A stretch of DNA of 64,000 bases from JAGVSR01 sp963825555 (lineage in GTDB: Bacteria > Pseudomonadota > Alphaproteobacteria > Rhizobiales > Hyphomicrobiaceae), in contig CAWGTZ010000026.1 in the NCBI GenBank assembly GCA_963825555.1, positions 120,175 to 184,174 on the forward strand, given 5' to 3'. Positions 24,903-33,099 of this stretch are shown piece after piece; positions within the stretch are counted from its first letter, which is position 1; every line of letters starts with the position of its first letter. Below the pieces are notes generated by a model that saw only the letters and a list, made by a program, of their open reading frames with translations, searched no databases and was not told where the DNA came from. The translations under genes and the position numbers were made by a program.

Positions 24903-26552
24903 ATGACCGAGGCACGCGCGAAGCCGGACGAGACCGGTGCTGGGCTGCTCGATCGCGAGCGGATCATCGCCAAGGCCGGTTTCAACAGGTGGCTGGTGCC
25001 ACCGGCGGCGCTGGCCATCCATCTCTGCATCGGCATGAGCTATGGCCTGAGCGTATTCTGGCTGCCCTTGTCGCAGTCTCTGGGAATCACGCAGCCGGTC
25101 ACATGTCCCGACATGACCGTGTTGGACGCCCTCTTCACGACCACCTGCGACTGGCGTGTCAGTGACCTTCTTATGGTTTTTACACTCGGCATCGTCTTCC
25201 TGGGGCTTTCAGCTGCGGCCTTCGGAGGCTGGCTGGAGCGGGCAGGGCCGCGAAAAGCGGGAGTTGTGGCAGCGCTGTGCTGGGGAGGCGGGTTCCTGAT
25301 CGGCGCTCTTGCCGTTTATCTGCATCAGCTCTGGCTGCTTTGGCTGGGTCTCGGCGTTATCGGCGGCATTGGGTTGGGGCTGGGTTACATCTCCCCGGTT
25401 TCCACGCTTATCAAGTGGTTCCCGGACCGTCGCGGCATGGCGACGGGCATGGCGATCATGGGGTTCGGTGGTGGCGCCATGATCGGCTCGCCGCTTGCGA
25501 TCCTGCTGATGAATCACTTCAAGACCGATGCGGGTGTCGGAGTGTGGCAGACCCTCGCGGTCATGGGCGTCATCTACCTGCTGTTCATGCTGGGTGGTGC
25601 GTTCGGCTACCGGGTGCCGCCGGACAATTGGAAGCCGGATGGCTGGTCCATGCCCACCGATGCGGGCCATGCGATGATCACCCGTGGGCATGTGCACCTT
25701 GATGACGCGCACAAGACGTCTCAGTTCTGGCTGATCTGGATCGTGCTGTGCATGAACGTCTCGGCCGGCATTGGCGTGCTCGCGATGGCCTCGCCGATGC
25801 TCCAGGAGATCTTTGCCGGTTCTCTGATCGGCCAGCCGGACGTGAAATTCAGCGCACTCGATGAGACGCAACGAACGGCCATAGCTGTGATTGCGGGCGG
25901 GTTCGTAAGCCTGCTGTCTCTCTTCAATAGTGGTGGCCGGTTCCTGTGGGCGTCTCTCTCCGACATCATCGGCCGGAAGATGACCTACTTCTGCTTTTTC
26001 GCGCTCGGCATGATCCTTTACGCTCTAGCGCCGACCCTTGCGAATATGGGGTCTATCGCTCTGTTCGTGGCCGCATTTTGCATCATCCTTACGATGTATG
26101 GCGGCGGGTTCGCCACGGTACCGGCGTACCTTGCCGACATGTTCGGCACCCAATTCGTTGGAGCGATACATGGCCGCCTGCTGACGGCGTGGTCCACCGC
26201 CGGCGTGCTTGGACCTCTGGTGATCGGCTACATCCGCGATGCGCAGATCGCGGCTGGCGTGCCTCGTGCGGAGGTCTATGACCGGACGATGTACATTCTG
26301 GCTGGCTTCCTGCTGATCGGGTTCATCGCCAATTTCCTCATTCGTCCCGTCAGCGAAAAGTGGATGATGTCTGAAGAGCGCCTTGCCGAGCTGCGCGCGA
26401 AAGCCGCCAAGGGGCAGGTCCAGGCAGCCTCGCACGGCATCGGATTTGGCGGTTTCAGCATCCCGGTGCTTTTGGCGTGGCTGGCGGTGGGCATTCCCTT
26501 TATTTGGGGGGCTTGGAATACGCTGAATAAGGCTCTGGTGCTCTTTCACTAG
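24903..26552 (+). CDS. OFA-family MFS transporter (oxalate/formate antiporter type)
   Basis: A 549-aa major facilitator with about 12-14 membrane spans. The OFA features are the opening NRWLVPPAALAIHLCIGMSYGLSVFWLPL, the GIGLGLGYISPVSTLIKWFPDRRGMATG block, and TVPAYLADMFG in the second half. Substrate is probably a small carboxylate, but it cannot be told by eye. The ATG at 24903 follows GGGGGAAGG directly and is preferred over an ATG-like start at 24855. It is a single gene divergent from moaA. Confidence 0.88.
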   Translation: MTEARAKPDETGAGLLDRERIIAKAGFNRWLVPPAALAIHLCIGMSYGLSVFWLPLSQSLGITQPVTCPDMTVLDALFTTTCDWRVSDLLMVFTLGIVFLGLSAAAFGGWLERAGPRKAGVVAALCWGGGFLIGALAVYLHQLWLLWLGLGVIGGIGLGLGYISPVSTLIKWFPDRRGMATGMAIMGFGGGAMIGSPLAILLMNHFKTDAGVGVWQTLAVMGVIYLLFMLGGAFGYRVPPDNWKPDGWSMPTDAGHAMITRGHVHLDDAHKTSQFWLIWIVLCMNVSAGIGVLAMASPMLQEIFAGSLIGQPDVKFSALDETQRTAIAVIAGGFVSLLSLFNSGGRFLWASLSDIIGRKMTYFCFFALGMILYALAPTLANMGSIALFVAAFCIILTMYGGGFATVPAYLADMFGTQFVGAIHGRLLTAWSTAGVLGPLVIGYIRDAQIAAGVPRAEVYDRTMYILAGFLLIGFIANFLIRPVSEKWMMSEERLAELRAKAAKGQVQAASHGIGFGGFSIPVLLAWLAVGIPFIWGAWNTLNKALVLFH

Positions 26553-26727
26553 ACGGTCGCTGAAAGCGTCTGGGGTAGCGTTAACGGCGGCGGGGGACGC
26601 CGATCTGGCATTCGAATTGCGTCGGGTTCTGAAAGACGGTGGAGACGGCGACCGTTCTGTTCCCATCAATTTGGGAGCTGGCATCGCCTACCCCCGGATT
26701 TCGGTTTAATGGCGTTAAGGCAGTTCG

Positions 26728-27153
26728 ATGCGTTTTACAGGGCTTTGTGGGGCACTCTTTGCGGGGATCACGGGGCTGACCGTGTTCAGCGACGATGGCC
26801 GCGCGATGGTCGACCGGATGGACGATACGGTTTTGAAAGAGTTCCGCGTCCTGCCGTCGGCGGTACACGCCAAGCGGCCGATCACGTTGGCGGAATCCGT
26901 TCTACAGCGCTCGGTTGTCGTTCGGCGTCGATCACAGGCCCAGGCACCCGACATGGTTGGTGTCTGGCTCGCCAGCGTCGTTGCCGCACTCGGCCTACTT
27001 GCAATAGCGGGTTTTGTTTTCGCGCGACGCGGTCAACGGGCACTAGCCACATCGCAGGGCAGGTCTGTGATCTTGCCGATCCAGTCCGCTGATGGCTCGC
27101 CGTCTCCAGGCTTCGAGAAGACGATGTTTGGCGCTCCCAGGTCGCGCGGGTAG
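26728..27153 (+). CDS. small membrane protein candidate
   Basis: A 141-aa frame I do not recognise. It has a hydrophobic N-terminus (LCGALFAGITGLTVFS) that could be a signal or span, a basic middle, and a clear membrane span (GVWLASVVAALGLLAIAGFVFA) followed by RRG. AAGG lies 12 nt ahead of the ATG. Against it, the last 120 nt overlap the convergent gene at 27033-27713. It may be real and short-ended or a chance frame. Confidence 0.4.
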   Translation: MRFTGLCGALFAGITGLTVFSDDGRAMVDRMDDTVLKEFRVLPSAVHAKRPITLAESVLQRSVVVRRRSQAQAPDMVGVWLASVVAALGLLAIAGFVFARRGQRALATSQGRSVILPIQSADGSPSPGFEKTMFGAPRSRG

Positions 27154-27713
27154 ACCGCTGCGCCGGACCCGGCCGGCATCTGCGCGCATGCCGGAACGAT
27201 GATGCTCAGGTCTTTGAAAAGCCGCGCCGCTAGAAGAAACGGTTCCCAGTCCTCGCGACGCGTACTCCAAAAGGGCACCAGAACCTTGCGCGCGGGCGTG
27301 CGCGTAACAAACGCCAGCGCCTTGGCCAGCGAAACGGGGTCGGCAGGATCGGCGCGGACGGGCAGCAGCGTCAGCGGCTCGGCGCCTGGTGCCACGGCCA
27401 CCAGTCCGCGCACGAACCCGGTGTCACCGGCGTTATCGGCCGCGTAGGGGAAGCGGTCGTCCTCGACAACATCCCAGCCGATCAATTCGCCTTCTCCGTC
27501 GCGCGCCAGACGCGCCGCTATCAGCGGCTCCGTGTAGTCGATGCCGCGCGTGATCAGGGCAATGGGCTCTCCGCCCGGATCCTGTCCTGGCGGCACCTTG
27601 GGATCGGCTGCGTACGCATCCGCCGCCGGCAGCATTAGCGCTATTGTCGTGGCCATCAGGGCAAGTTGCAGCAAGTGAGTTGTCCCATGCCTGATCCGTG
27701 TTCGGCAATTCAT
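27033..27713 (-). CDS. secreted protein, possibly a degenerate subtilase-like domain
   Basis: A 226-aa protein from the ATG at 27713 (the frame is open to 27788). A signal peptide is visible (LLQLALMATTIALMLPAADAYA, cut near residue 34). The mature part begins with ITRGIDYTEPLIAARLARDGEGELIGWDVVEDD, which reminds me of the first strand-Asp region of subtilisin-like proteases, but no HGT or GTS motif follows, so activity is unlikely. This family idea is inference. It is divergent from the secreted protein at 27794, with 80 bp between the starts. Confidence 0.62.
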   Translation of the reverse strand: MNCRTRIRHGTTHLLQLALMATTIALMLPAADAYAADPKVPPGQDPGGEPIALITRGIDYTEPLIAARLARDGEGELIGWDVVEDDRFPYAADNAGDTGFVRGLVAVAPGAEPLTLLPVRADPADPVSLAKALAFVTRTPARKVLVPFWSTRREDWEPFLLAARLFKDLSIIVPACAQMPAGSGAAVYPRDLGAPNIVFSKPGDGEPSADWIGKITDLPCDVASAR

Positions 27714-27793
27714 CGTGTCGCCCTGTCCCGATTGCAGCGATCGCCAGCGCTCATTTAGCATGGCCGGACAGCAAAGCCATCGGACCACGACTC

Positions 27794-28252
27794 ATGATGC
27801 TGCGTGCTCCCCTTCTGCTCCTGGCTCTGACGCTGGCGGTTCCGGCCCATGCCACGCGCACGCTTCATTGCTCTATCGTCGACAAGTCGTTGACCCTCGT
27901 AATGGAGGGCACCATCAGCGATAACGCAGGCGAGGGCCTCGTCAGCGTGCGGGGCGATCTCACACCACTGATCCCCGCTTTGTCGTCCGGATTCGGTCCG
28001 TTTGTCCTCGAGCGTGCGCTCGTGACCCAGTTCTGGTTCAACGGGGAGGAGCTGAACCTGCGCCTCTACCGCGAGACCAAGGGGGAGCCGCAAGAGACAC
28101 TTGATCTTCTTATTGAGACACGACAGGAGAAGCGCGACCGCACGGCCTATTCGGGCCTTTACCAGGGCAAGGTGTCGAGTTTCGGCGCCGCCACGGGCCC
28201 TGCGGCCAAAGAGACGGCCTTCAAAGGCCGCGTCGACTGCCAAATCCGATGA
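27794..28252 (+). CDS. small secreted protein of unknown function
   Basis: A 152-aa exported protein from the ATG at 27794 or 27797. The signal peptide is clear (MLRAPLLLLALTLAVPAHA). The mature part is beta-strand rich, with two cysteines (TLHCSIVDK near the start and RVDCQIR at the end) that could form a disulfide. No family is recognised. The neighbour on the other strand is also secreted, which suggests a paired periplasmic function, not proven. Confidence 0.68.
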   Translation: MMLRAPLLLLALTLAVPAHATRTLHCSIVDKSLTLVMEGTISDNAGEGLVSVRGDLTPLIPALSSGFGPFVLERALVTQFWFNGEELNLRLYRETKGEPQETLDLLIETRQEKRDRTAYSGLYQGKVSSFGAATGPAAKETAFKGRVDCQIR

Positions 28253-28340
28253 TCGGCGATTTTGAGAACGCCTTTCGCCCCGCTATAAGGGGCGCGACCG
28301 GCCGCCGGGCCGACATCGGGGAACATACGAGGGGCCATCC

Positions 28341-29468
28341 GTGACGCGCATTTCCCGCCGCAAGTTCGTTGCCGGTGCCGCTACCGGCGGCGTGGGACTC
28401 GCTGCTGCCGCCTGTGACCAGTCGGTTCCCGCCGCGCCTGCGAGCGTCTCCGAGAGGCCGGAACTGCGCTGGCGCATGACCTCGAGCTTCCCGCCTTCTC
28501 TCGACACAATCTACGGCGCGGCGAAGGTGTTCTCCAAGGCCGTCGCCGACATGACGGACAACCGGTTCCAGATCCAGGTCTTCGCGGCGGGCGAGATCGT
28601 TGGCGGCCTGCAGGCTGCGGATGCGGTCACCGACGGAACGGTGGAGAGCTGCCACACAGCCTCCTACTACTACTGGGGGAAAGATCCGACTTTTGCTCTC
28701 GCGACCGGCGTGCCCTTCGGCCTTAATTCCCGCATGCAAAATGCGTGGATGTGGGAAGGCGGCGGCATCGAGCTGATGAATGCCTTCTACAAGAAATACG
28801 ACATCTATGGCCTGCCTGGTGGCAACTCGGGCGCGCAGATGGGCGGCTGGTACCGCCGCGAGATCAACACGCCGGAGGACTGGAAGGGCCTCAAGATTTG
28901 CATCGGCGGGTTCGGCGGTGCGATGGTCTCCAAACTCGGCGCCGTGCCGACGCAGATTGCGGCAGCCGACATATATCCGGCGCTGGAAAAGGGCACGATC
29001 GACGCGGCGGAATGGGTCGGTCCCTATGACGACGAGAAGCTCGGTTTCGCCCGCGTGGCGCGCTACTATTATTACCCGGGCTGGTGGGAAGGGCAGGCGA
29101 TGCTGCACTTCTTCTTCAATCTCGCGAAGTGGAACGATTTGCCCAAGAGCTATCAGGCCATCGTGCGCGCCGCCGCCCACACCGCCAATACGGTGATGAT
29201 GGCGCGCTACGATATGCAGAACCCGGCGGCGCTGCGATCGCTCGTCAAGAACGGAGCTATTCTGCGGCCCTTCTCCCAGGATGTGCTTGACGCTTGCCTT
29301 GCTGCTTCGAACGAGGTCTATGCAGAGCTCTCAGCCAAGAACCCCGACTTCAAGACGACCTACGAAGCCATGACCGCAGTGCGCCGCGAGAACTATCTCT
29401 GGCACCAGCTTTCCGAGCACACCATGGACACCTACATGATGATCCAGCAGCGCAAGGGTAAGCTGTGA
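28341..29468 (+). CDS. TRAP transporter solute-binding protein (TakP-like), orphan
   Basis: A 375-aa DctP-superfamily binding protein. It starts with a twin-arginine-type signal (RISRRKFVAGAATGG) that runs into LAAAAC, a lipobox, so a Tat-exported lipoprotein is likely. TakP-like blocks are present: GLPGGNSGAQMGGWYRREI, GTIDAAEWVGPYDDEKLGF and FFFNLAKWNDLPKSYQ. The family binds keto or other monocarboxylic acids. No TRAP membrane subunits flank it; the complete TRAP set in this window is 16 kb away with its own binding protein. It may use a distant permease. Confidence 0.88.
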   Translation: MTRISRRKFVAGAATGGVGLAAAACDQSVPAAPASVSERPELRWRMTSSFPPSLDTIYGAAKVFSKAVADMTDNRFQIQVFAAGEIVGGLQAADAVTDGTVESCHTASYYYWGKDPTFALATGVPFGLNSRMQNAWMWEGGGIELMNAFYKKYDIYGLPGGNSGAQMGGWYRREINTPEDWKGLKICIGGFGGAMVSKLGAVPTQIAAADIYPALEKGTIDAAEWVGPYDDEKLGFARVARYYYYPGWWEGQAMLHFFFNLAKWNDLPKSYQAIVRAAAHTANTVMMARYDMQNPAALRSLVKNGAILRPFSQDVLDACLAASNEVYAELSAKNPDFKTTYEAMTAVRRENYLWHQLSEHTMDTYMMIQQRKGKL

Positions 29469-29527
29469 AAGAACAGCGTAGCGCGGACCCAGGCCGGGGG
29501 CTGTTGAACGCTCCGTGCTGATATGAA

Positions 29528-29604
29528 TGGTACCGCCTCCCCGGCTCGAACGGGGGACCTCTAGATCCACAATCTAGCGCTCTAACCAACTGAGCTAAGG
29601 CGGC
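29528..29604 (-). tRNA. tRNA-His (GTG anticodon)
   Basis: A 77-nt cloverleaf on the minus strand with encoded CCA. The anticodon arm is CTAGA-TTGTGGA-TCTAG (anticodon GTG), the T arm CCCCG-TTCGAGC-CGGGG, and the D arm GCTC/GAGC. The acceptor is GCCGCCT with AGGCGGT. The base before position 1 is T and the discriminator is A, so the usual G-1:C73 pair of tRNA-His is absent, as known for many alphaproteobacteria. Confidence 0.95.
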
Positions 29605-29854
29605 ATAGGGGAACGCGCGCTTGGGCGCGGACCCCGTAAGAAACGCTACCCGCCGCTCCCGTCAAGCAAAAACTGGCCCATACGAACGTGCCTCTGGCCG
29701 TGGGAGGGGCCGCGAGCGGAAAGACCAGGCGCTCGTTCAGCAGGAAGCCCGTCTGCGGGCCTCTCCGACCGGTGCGGTGGGGTTTTCGAGCCGCTGGGGG
29801 TTGTGCTCTCGGCTCATAGACGAGGCGAGGGTTTCGCGCTAACACACTCCCAAA

Positions 29855-31282
29855 ATGGATTTTTTCCAGACGATGACCCAGCCGGACAGCGCCCCGACCG
29901 TGCGTGCTGTGACAGAGAGCCTCCGCGCCACGCTGGAGGCCGCGCCTGGGGCTGCGTTTGTTATCGAGCCGCGCGCGGCCCATTTGCTGGCCGTCAACGA
30001 TCGGGGTCGCGTGCATTATCCCATGCTGGGAACCGAGCACGGCTTGGCCCTCGACGGGGCGATGCCCGCGGTCCGGCGCTTGCGGGACATTTTGCGAGCG
30101 GGAGGCCCCACCGCTGAGCCCCTGCCTCTGCTCTTTTGGACGGCCCAGGGCGCTCGCTCATTGAGGTGCCATGTGGAGGCGGTCTCGGGCCGCGGAGGTG
30201 TTGCGCTGCTGCTCCTGAAGGAAGTCCCGGCGACCAGCGGCGGCGAGTTGCAGGACTTTGAGCATGCGGCCGGCCCTGCGCTCGCGGCCGGTTCACAGCG
30301 CAGCGACAGCGAGACGTTGCAAGAGATTGCCCGCCGCATCCGCGAAGGTCAGAAGCGGCATGGGCTCGCCGCGCCGCTCAAGGGGGCAGCTGATGAGAAT
30401 CCCAGTGTGGTCATGACCGAAAGCGCGGCTTTGGGTCCGCAGCTTTCCGAGGTTCAGGCGGAAGCCCAGCAAACTCAGACCGAACCTGTAGCCGACGTCC
30501 CGCCGGAAACGGAAACGCAGTCAGAACTGCAGTTTTCAGACAACGCTCCTTCGGAATCAGCGCCGCCTGCTGCAGGGTATCCGCCAATCGACATCGGCAA
30601 GTTGGCGCACGAACTGAAAACGCCCCTGAGCGCGATAGCGGCCGCGGCCGAGATCATGAAGGACGCCCGGTTCGGCCCCGTCGGAAACGAGCGCTACGCC
30701 GGCTATGTTGGCGATATTTATGCAAGCGCCCAGCATGCGCTCACGCTGATCGAGCGGATGCTGCATCCGCAGGCGGACGGATCGGAGGCTTCCGCGGCCG
30801 CGCTTCAGTTCGAGCGCCTGGACCTCCATGCCATCGTGAAAGAATGCATATCCTCCGTGCGTCCTCTGGCGGAGGCGAAGGGCGTGGATCTCGTTTCGCA
30901 TGCTTCCCGAACCCCGCTCCACGTCACGGCCGATGCGACGAGCCTGCGGCAGATCCTGCTGAACCTTCTCACCAACGCGATCAAGTTCACGCCTGCGCGC
31001 GGGACGATCCGGGTCACTGCGCGCGGCCAGCCGGGAGGTTCTAAAATGCTTACGGTTGTCGACAACGGACCGGGGATGTCGCCCGTCGCCATAGCCGATG
31101 CGATGCGCCCGGTTTCGCCGTCGGAAAGGTCTGTGCGGGCCGGTGGCGGACTCGGCATCGGCTTGCCGCTGTCACGAGCACTGGCCGAGGCGAACGGAGC
31201 GGGGTTCGATATCGCCAGCGCGCCCGGTGCAGGCACCCGTATCACGCTGACATTCGCCGGTGGTCCGATCATCCCGATCTGA
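29855..31282 (+). CDS. soluble sensor histidine kinase
   Basis: A 475-aa histidine kinase without membrane spans. The N-terminal third has a weak PAS-like pattern (AFVIEPRAAHLLAVNDRG), then a Gln/Glu-rich acidic linker. The HisKA box is KLAHELKTPLSAIAAAAEIM near residue 251, the N box LRQILLNLLTNAIKF near 370, and the G boxes VVDNGPGMS and GGGLGIGLPLSRAL follow. It lacks an obvious response regulator next door. The domain layout resembles PdhS/PleC-type cell-cycle kinases of this group, but that link is inference. Confidence 0.9.
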   Translation: MDFFQTMTQPDSAPTVRAVTESLRATLEAAPGAAFVIEPRAAHLLAVNDRGRVHYPMLGTEHGLALDGAMPAVRRLRDILRAGGPTAEPLPLLFWTAQGARSLRCHVEAVSGRGGVALLLLKEVPATSGGELQDFEHAAGPALAAGSQRSDSETLQEIARRIREGQKRHGLAAPLKGAADENPSVVMTESAALGPQLSEVQAEAQQTQTEPVADVPPETETQSELQFSDNAPSESAPPAAGYPPIDIGKLAHELKTPLSAIAAAAEIMKDARFGPVGNERYAGYVGDIYASAQHALTLIERMLHPQADGSEASAAALQFERLDLHAIVKECISSVRPLAEAKGVDLVSHASRTPLHVTADATSLRQILLNLLTNAIKFTPARGTIRVTARGQPGGSKMLTVVDNGPGMSPVAIADAMRPVSPSERSVRAGGGLGIGLPLSRALAEANGAGFDIASAPGAGTRITLTFAGGPIIPI

Positions 31283-31300
31283 TCAGGTTAAGACGTTGGA

Positions 31301-31317
31301 ATTAGATCATTTCTAAT
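31301..31317. promoter_or_regulatory. Irr-like iron control element (ICE) upstream of the iron transporter
   Basis: ATTAGATCATTTCTAAT is a perfect inverted repeat with 6-nt arms. The core TTAGA...TTCTAA matches the Irr box of alphaproteobacteria (TTTAGAA-N3-TTCTAAA) at most fixed positions, and a further TTTAGAA half lies just downstream at 31321-31327. It is 142 bp before the binding-protein gene. It suggests control by the haem-sensing regulator Irr. Assigned by eye. Confidence 0.6.
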
Positions 31318-31458
31318 GTGCTTTAGAACCACGCAATTCCGTTGACCGTTCCGACCGCGACTGCTCTATTCGGCGCGGCGGCAGCGCTCGATCGCACTGC
31401 AGCGGCATCAAACGCAGCCGATACCGGGACTTTGAATCCCGCCTATTGGAGATACCAT

Positions 31459-32520
31459 ATGCTTGCCACGTTCGTTATGGCGCGCACGGCCAAGGCCAAG
31501 CGCTGGGCCCTTCCCGTTTTGACTTTCGGCATCTCTCTCGGGTTCGCGGCTCATGCTGTCGAAGCCGCCGAAGTGAATGTGTATTCCTACCGCGAGCCCG
31601 GCCTCATCAAGCCGCTGATTGAGAACTTCACCGCGAAGACGGGCATCAAGGTCAATTCGATCTTTGCCAAGGATGGTCTGGTTGAGCGTATGCAGGCGGA
31701 GGGCGTCAACAGCCCGGCCGACGTGCTGTTGACCAACGAGTTCGGTCTCCTGACACGCGCCAAGGAAGCCGGGGTCACGGCCGCCAATACGTCGCCGGAG
31801 CTTGCCGCTGCCATTCCGCCGGCGCTTCGCGATCCGGAAAACCACTGGTTCGGTCTCACGCGGCGCGCGCGCGTCCTCTACGTGTCCAAGGATCGCGTCA
31901 AAGATGAGATGATTTCGTATGAAGAACTGGCCGATCCGAAGTGGAAGGGGCGTATCTGCACGCGTTCGGGGCAGCACACCTACTCCGTTGCGCTCATCGC
32001 ATCGATGATCGCGCACCACGGCAAGGAAAAGGCCGAGGCGTGGCTTTCCGGCGTGAAGGCCAATCTGGCTCGCAAGCCGGCAGGCGGCGACCGCGAGGCG
32101 GTGCGCGATGTTCAGGCAGGGCTCTGCGATATTGCCATCGGCAACACCTACTACATGGCCGCCATGCTCAAGAATCCCGAGCAGAAGGCGTGGGCGGATG
32201 CGGTTCGCATCGTTTTCCCGAATGCAGACGGCCGCGGTACGCACGTCAACATTTCCGGCATGGCGATGGCGGCGCATGCACCTCACCGGGCCGAGGCGGA
32301 AAAGCTCATGACCTATCTCGTCTCGCCCGAGGCGCAGAAGATTTATTCGGAAGCCGACAGCGAGTATCCTGTGGTTGCAGGCGTGGAGCCCTCCGAGATC
32401 GTTCGCAGCTGGGGTGAGCTGAAAGCGGATCCTTTGCCGCTCAAGAGGCTCGCGGAACTGCGCAAGGAAGCCTCTGAACTCGTAGATAAGGTTCAATTCG
32501 ACGCCGGGCCGGGGTCGTGA
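31459..32520 (+). CDS. fbpA: ferric-iron ABC transporter, periplasmic binding protein
   Basis: A 353-aa binding protein of the FbpA/FutA/AfuA family. A signal peptide is visible (ALPVLTFGISLGFAAHAVEA), then VNVYSYREPGLIKPLIENFTAKTGI. The C-lobe has the DIAIGNTYYMA block with adjacent tyrosines that coordinate iron in this family. The ATG at 31459 follows TTGGAGAT at good distance and removes an unsupported 39-residue extension. It is the first gene of an iron import group followed by a small protein and the permease, with an Irr-like box in its promoter region. Confidence 0.93.
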   Translation: MLATFVMARTAKAKRWALPVLTFGISLGFAAHAVEAAEVNVYSYREPGLIKPLIENFTAKTGIKVNSIFAKDGLVERMQAEGVNSPADVLLTNEFGLLTRAKEAGVTAANTSPELAAAIPPALRDPENHWFGLTRRARVLYVSKDRVKDEMISYEELADPKWKGRICTRSGQHTYSVALIASMIAHHGKEKAEAWLSGVKANLARKPAGGDREAVRDVQAGLCDIAIGNTYYMAAMLKNPEQKAWADAVRIVFPNADGRGTHVNISGMAMAAHAPHRAEAEKLMTYLVSPEAQKIYSEADSEYPVVAGVEPSEIVRSWGELKADPLPLKRLAELRKEASELVDKVQFDAGPGS

Positions 32521-32544
32521 TCATGGCGATCGCAGGCATGGCCG

Positions 32545-33099
32545 ATGGTTTTCATCGCGAGGAATGATCCGGTGTCGCGACATTTTTCAGACCACTCACA
32601 TGGCAGCGGCGCGCCGCCCTGGACGCCGCGGTCGGATCTGCGCATTGCGCAGATGGTTGGCCGTTCCTTTCGCTGCGGAATGCTTGCGCGCAAAGGCGGC
32701 AATGCAGCGTCATGGTCATTTGCGTGGCAGGAATTCGCCGGCCTGACTGGTTCGCAAAGCGCGGACCTGCTGGTCGGCCGTCTGGCGACGTTCGTGGAAA
32801 AGGTCGATTCGTCGGCTGCCCGTCCGATCGAGGTGTTGCCTGCGGGGTGCCCAGGATTGTGCCGCGACGAATGCCTCGCCGTCTCCATCATTGCCGCGTC
32901 CCAGCTAGGTGCTTGCCCAGCACTCAAGGCTTGCGCCTTCGCCCTTCTGCAGAGCTGGGAGGTCGAGCCCTGCATCCGATCGGCCGGTGCCTTCAGCGAG
33001 GGGCTGCGGCAGGCAGGACAGATGTTGTCGGCTGATCTTGTCTGCAATGCGCTGGCGTTGATGCCCGCTTCATCCGGCCGGACTGTGCCGCATGCCTGA
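32545..33099 (+). CDS. conserved Cys-containing protein between iron-binding protein and permease
   Basis: A 184-aa soluble protein of unknown function. The second half carries a cysteine pattern (GCPGLCRDECLAVSIIAAS, then CPALKACAFALL) that I recall from other alphaproteobacterial hypothetical proteins. A GTG at 32572 behind GAGGAA is an alternative start. Its end overlaps the permease start by 8 nt, so it is part of the iron transport operon. The cysteines could bind a metal or cluster; that is inference. Confidence 0.62.
   Translation: MVFIARNDPVSRHFSDHSHGSGAPPWTPRSDLRIAQMVGRSFRCGMLARKGGNAASWSFAWQEFAGLTGSQSADLLVGRLATFVEKVDSSAARPIEVLPAGCPGLCRDECLAVSIIAASQLGACPALKACAFALLQSWEVEPCIRSAGAFSEGLRQAGQMLSADLVCNALALMPASSGRTVPHA

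Noticed and set aside
28278..28296. CGCCCC/GGGGCG hairpin as terminator after the small secreted protein
   Set aside because: The stem is only 6 bp and no T tract follows.
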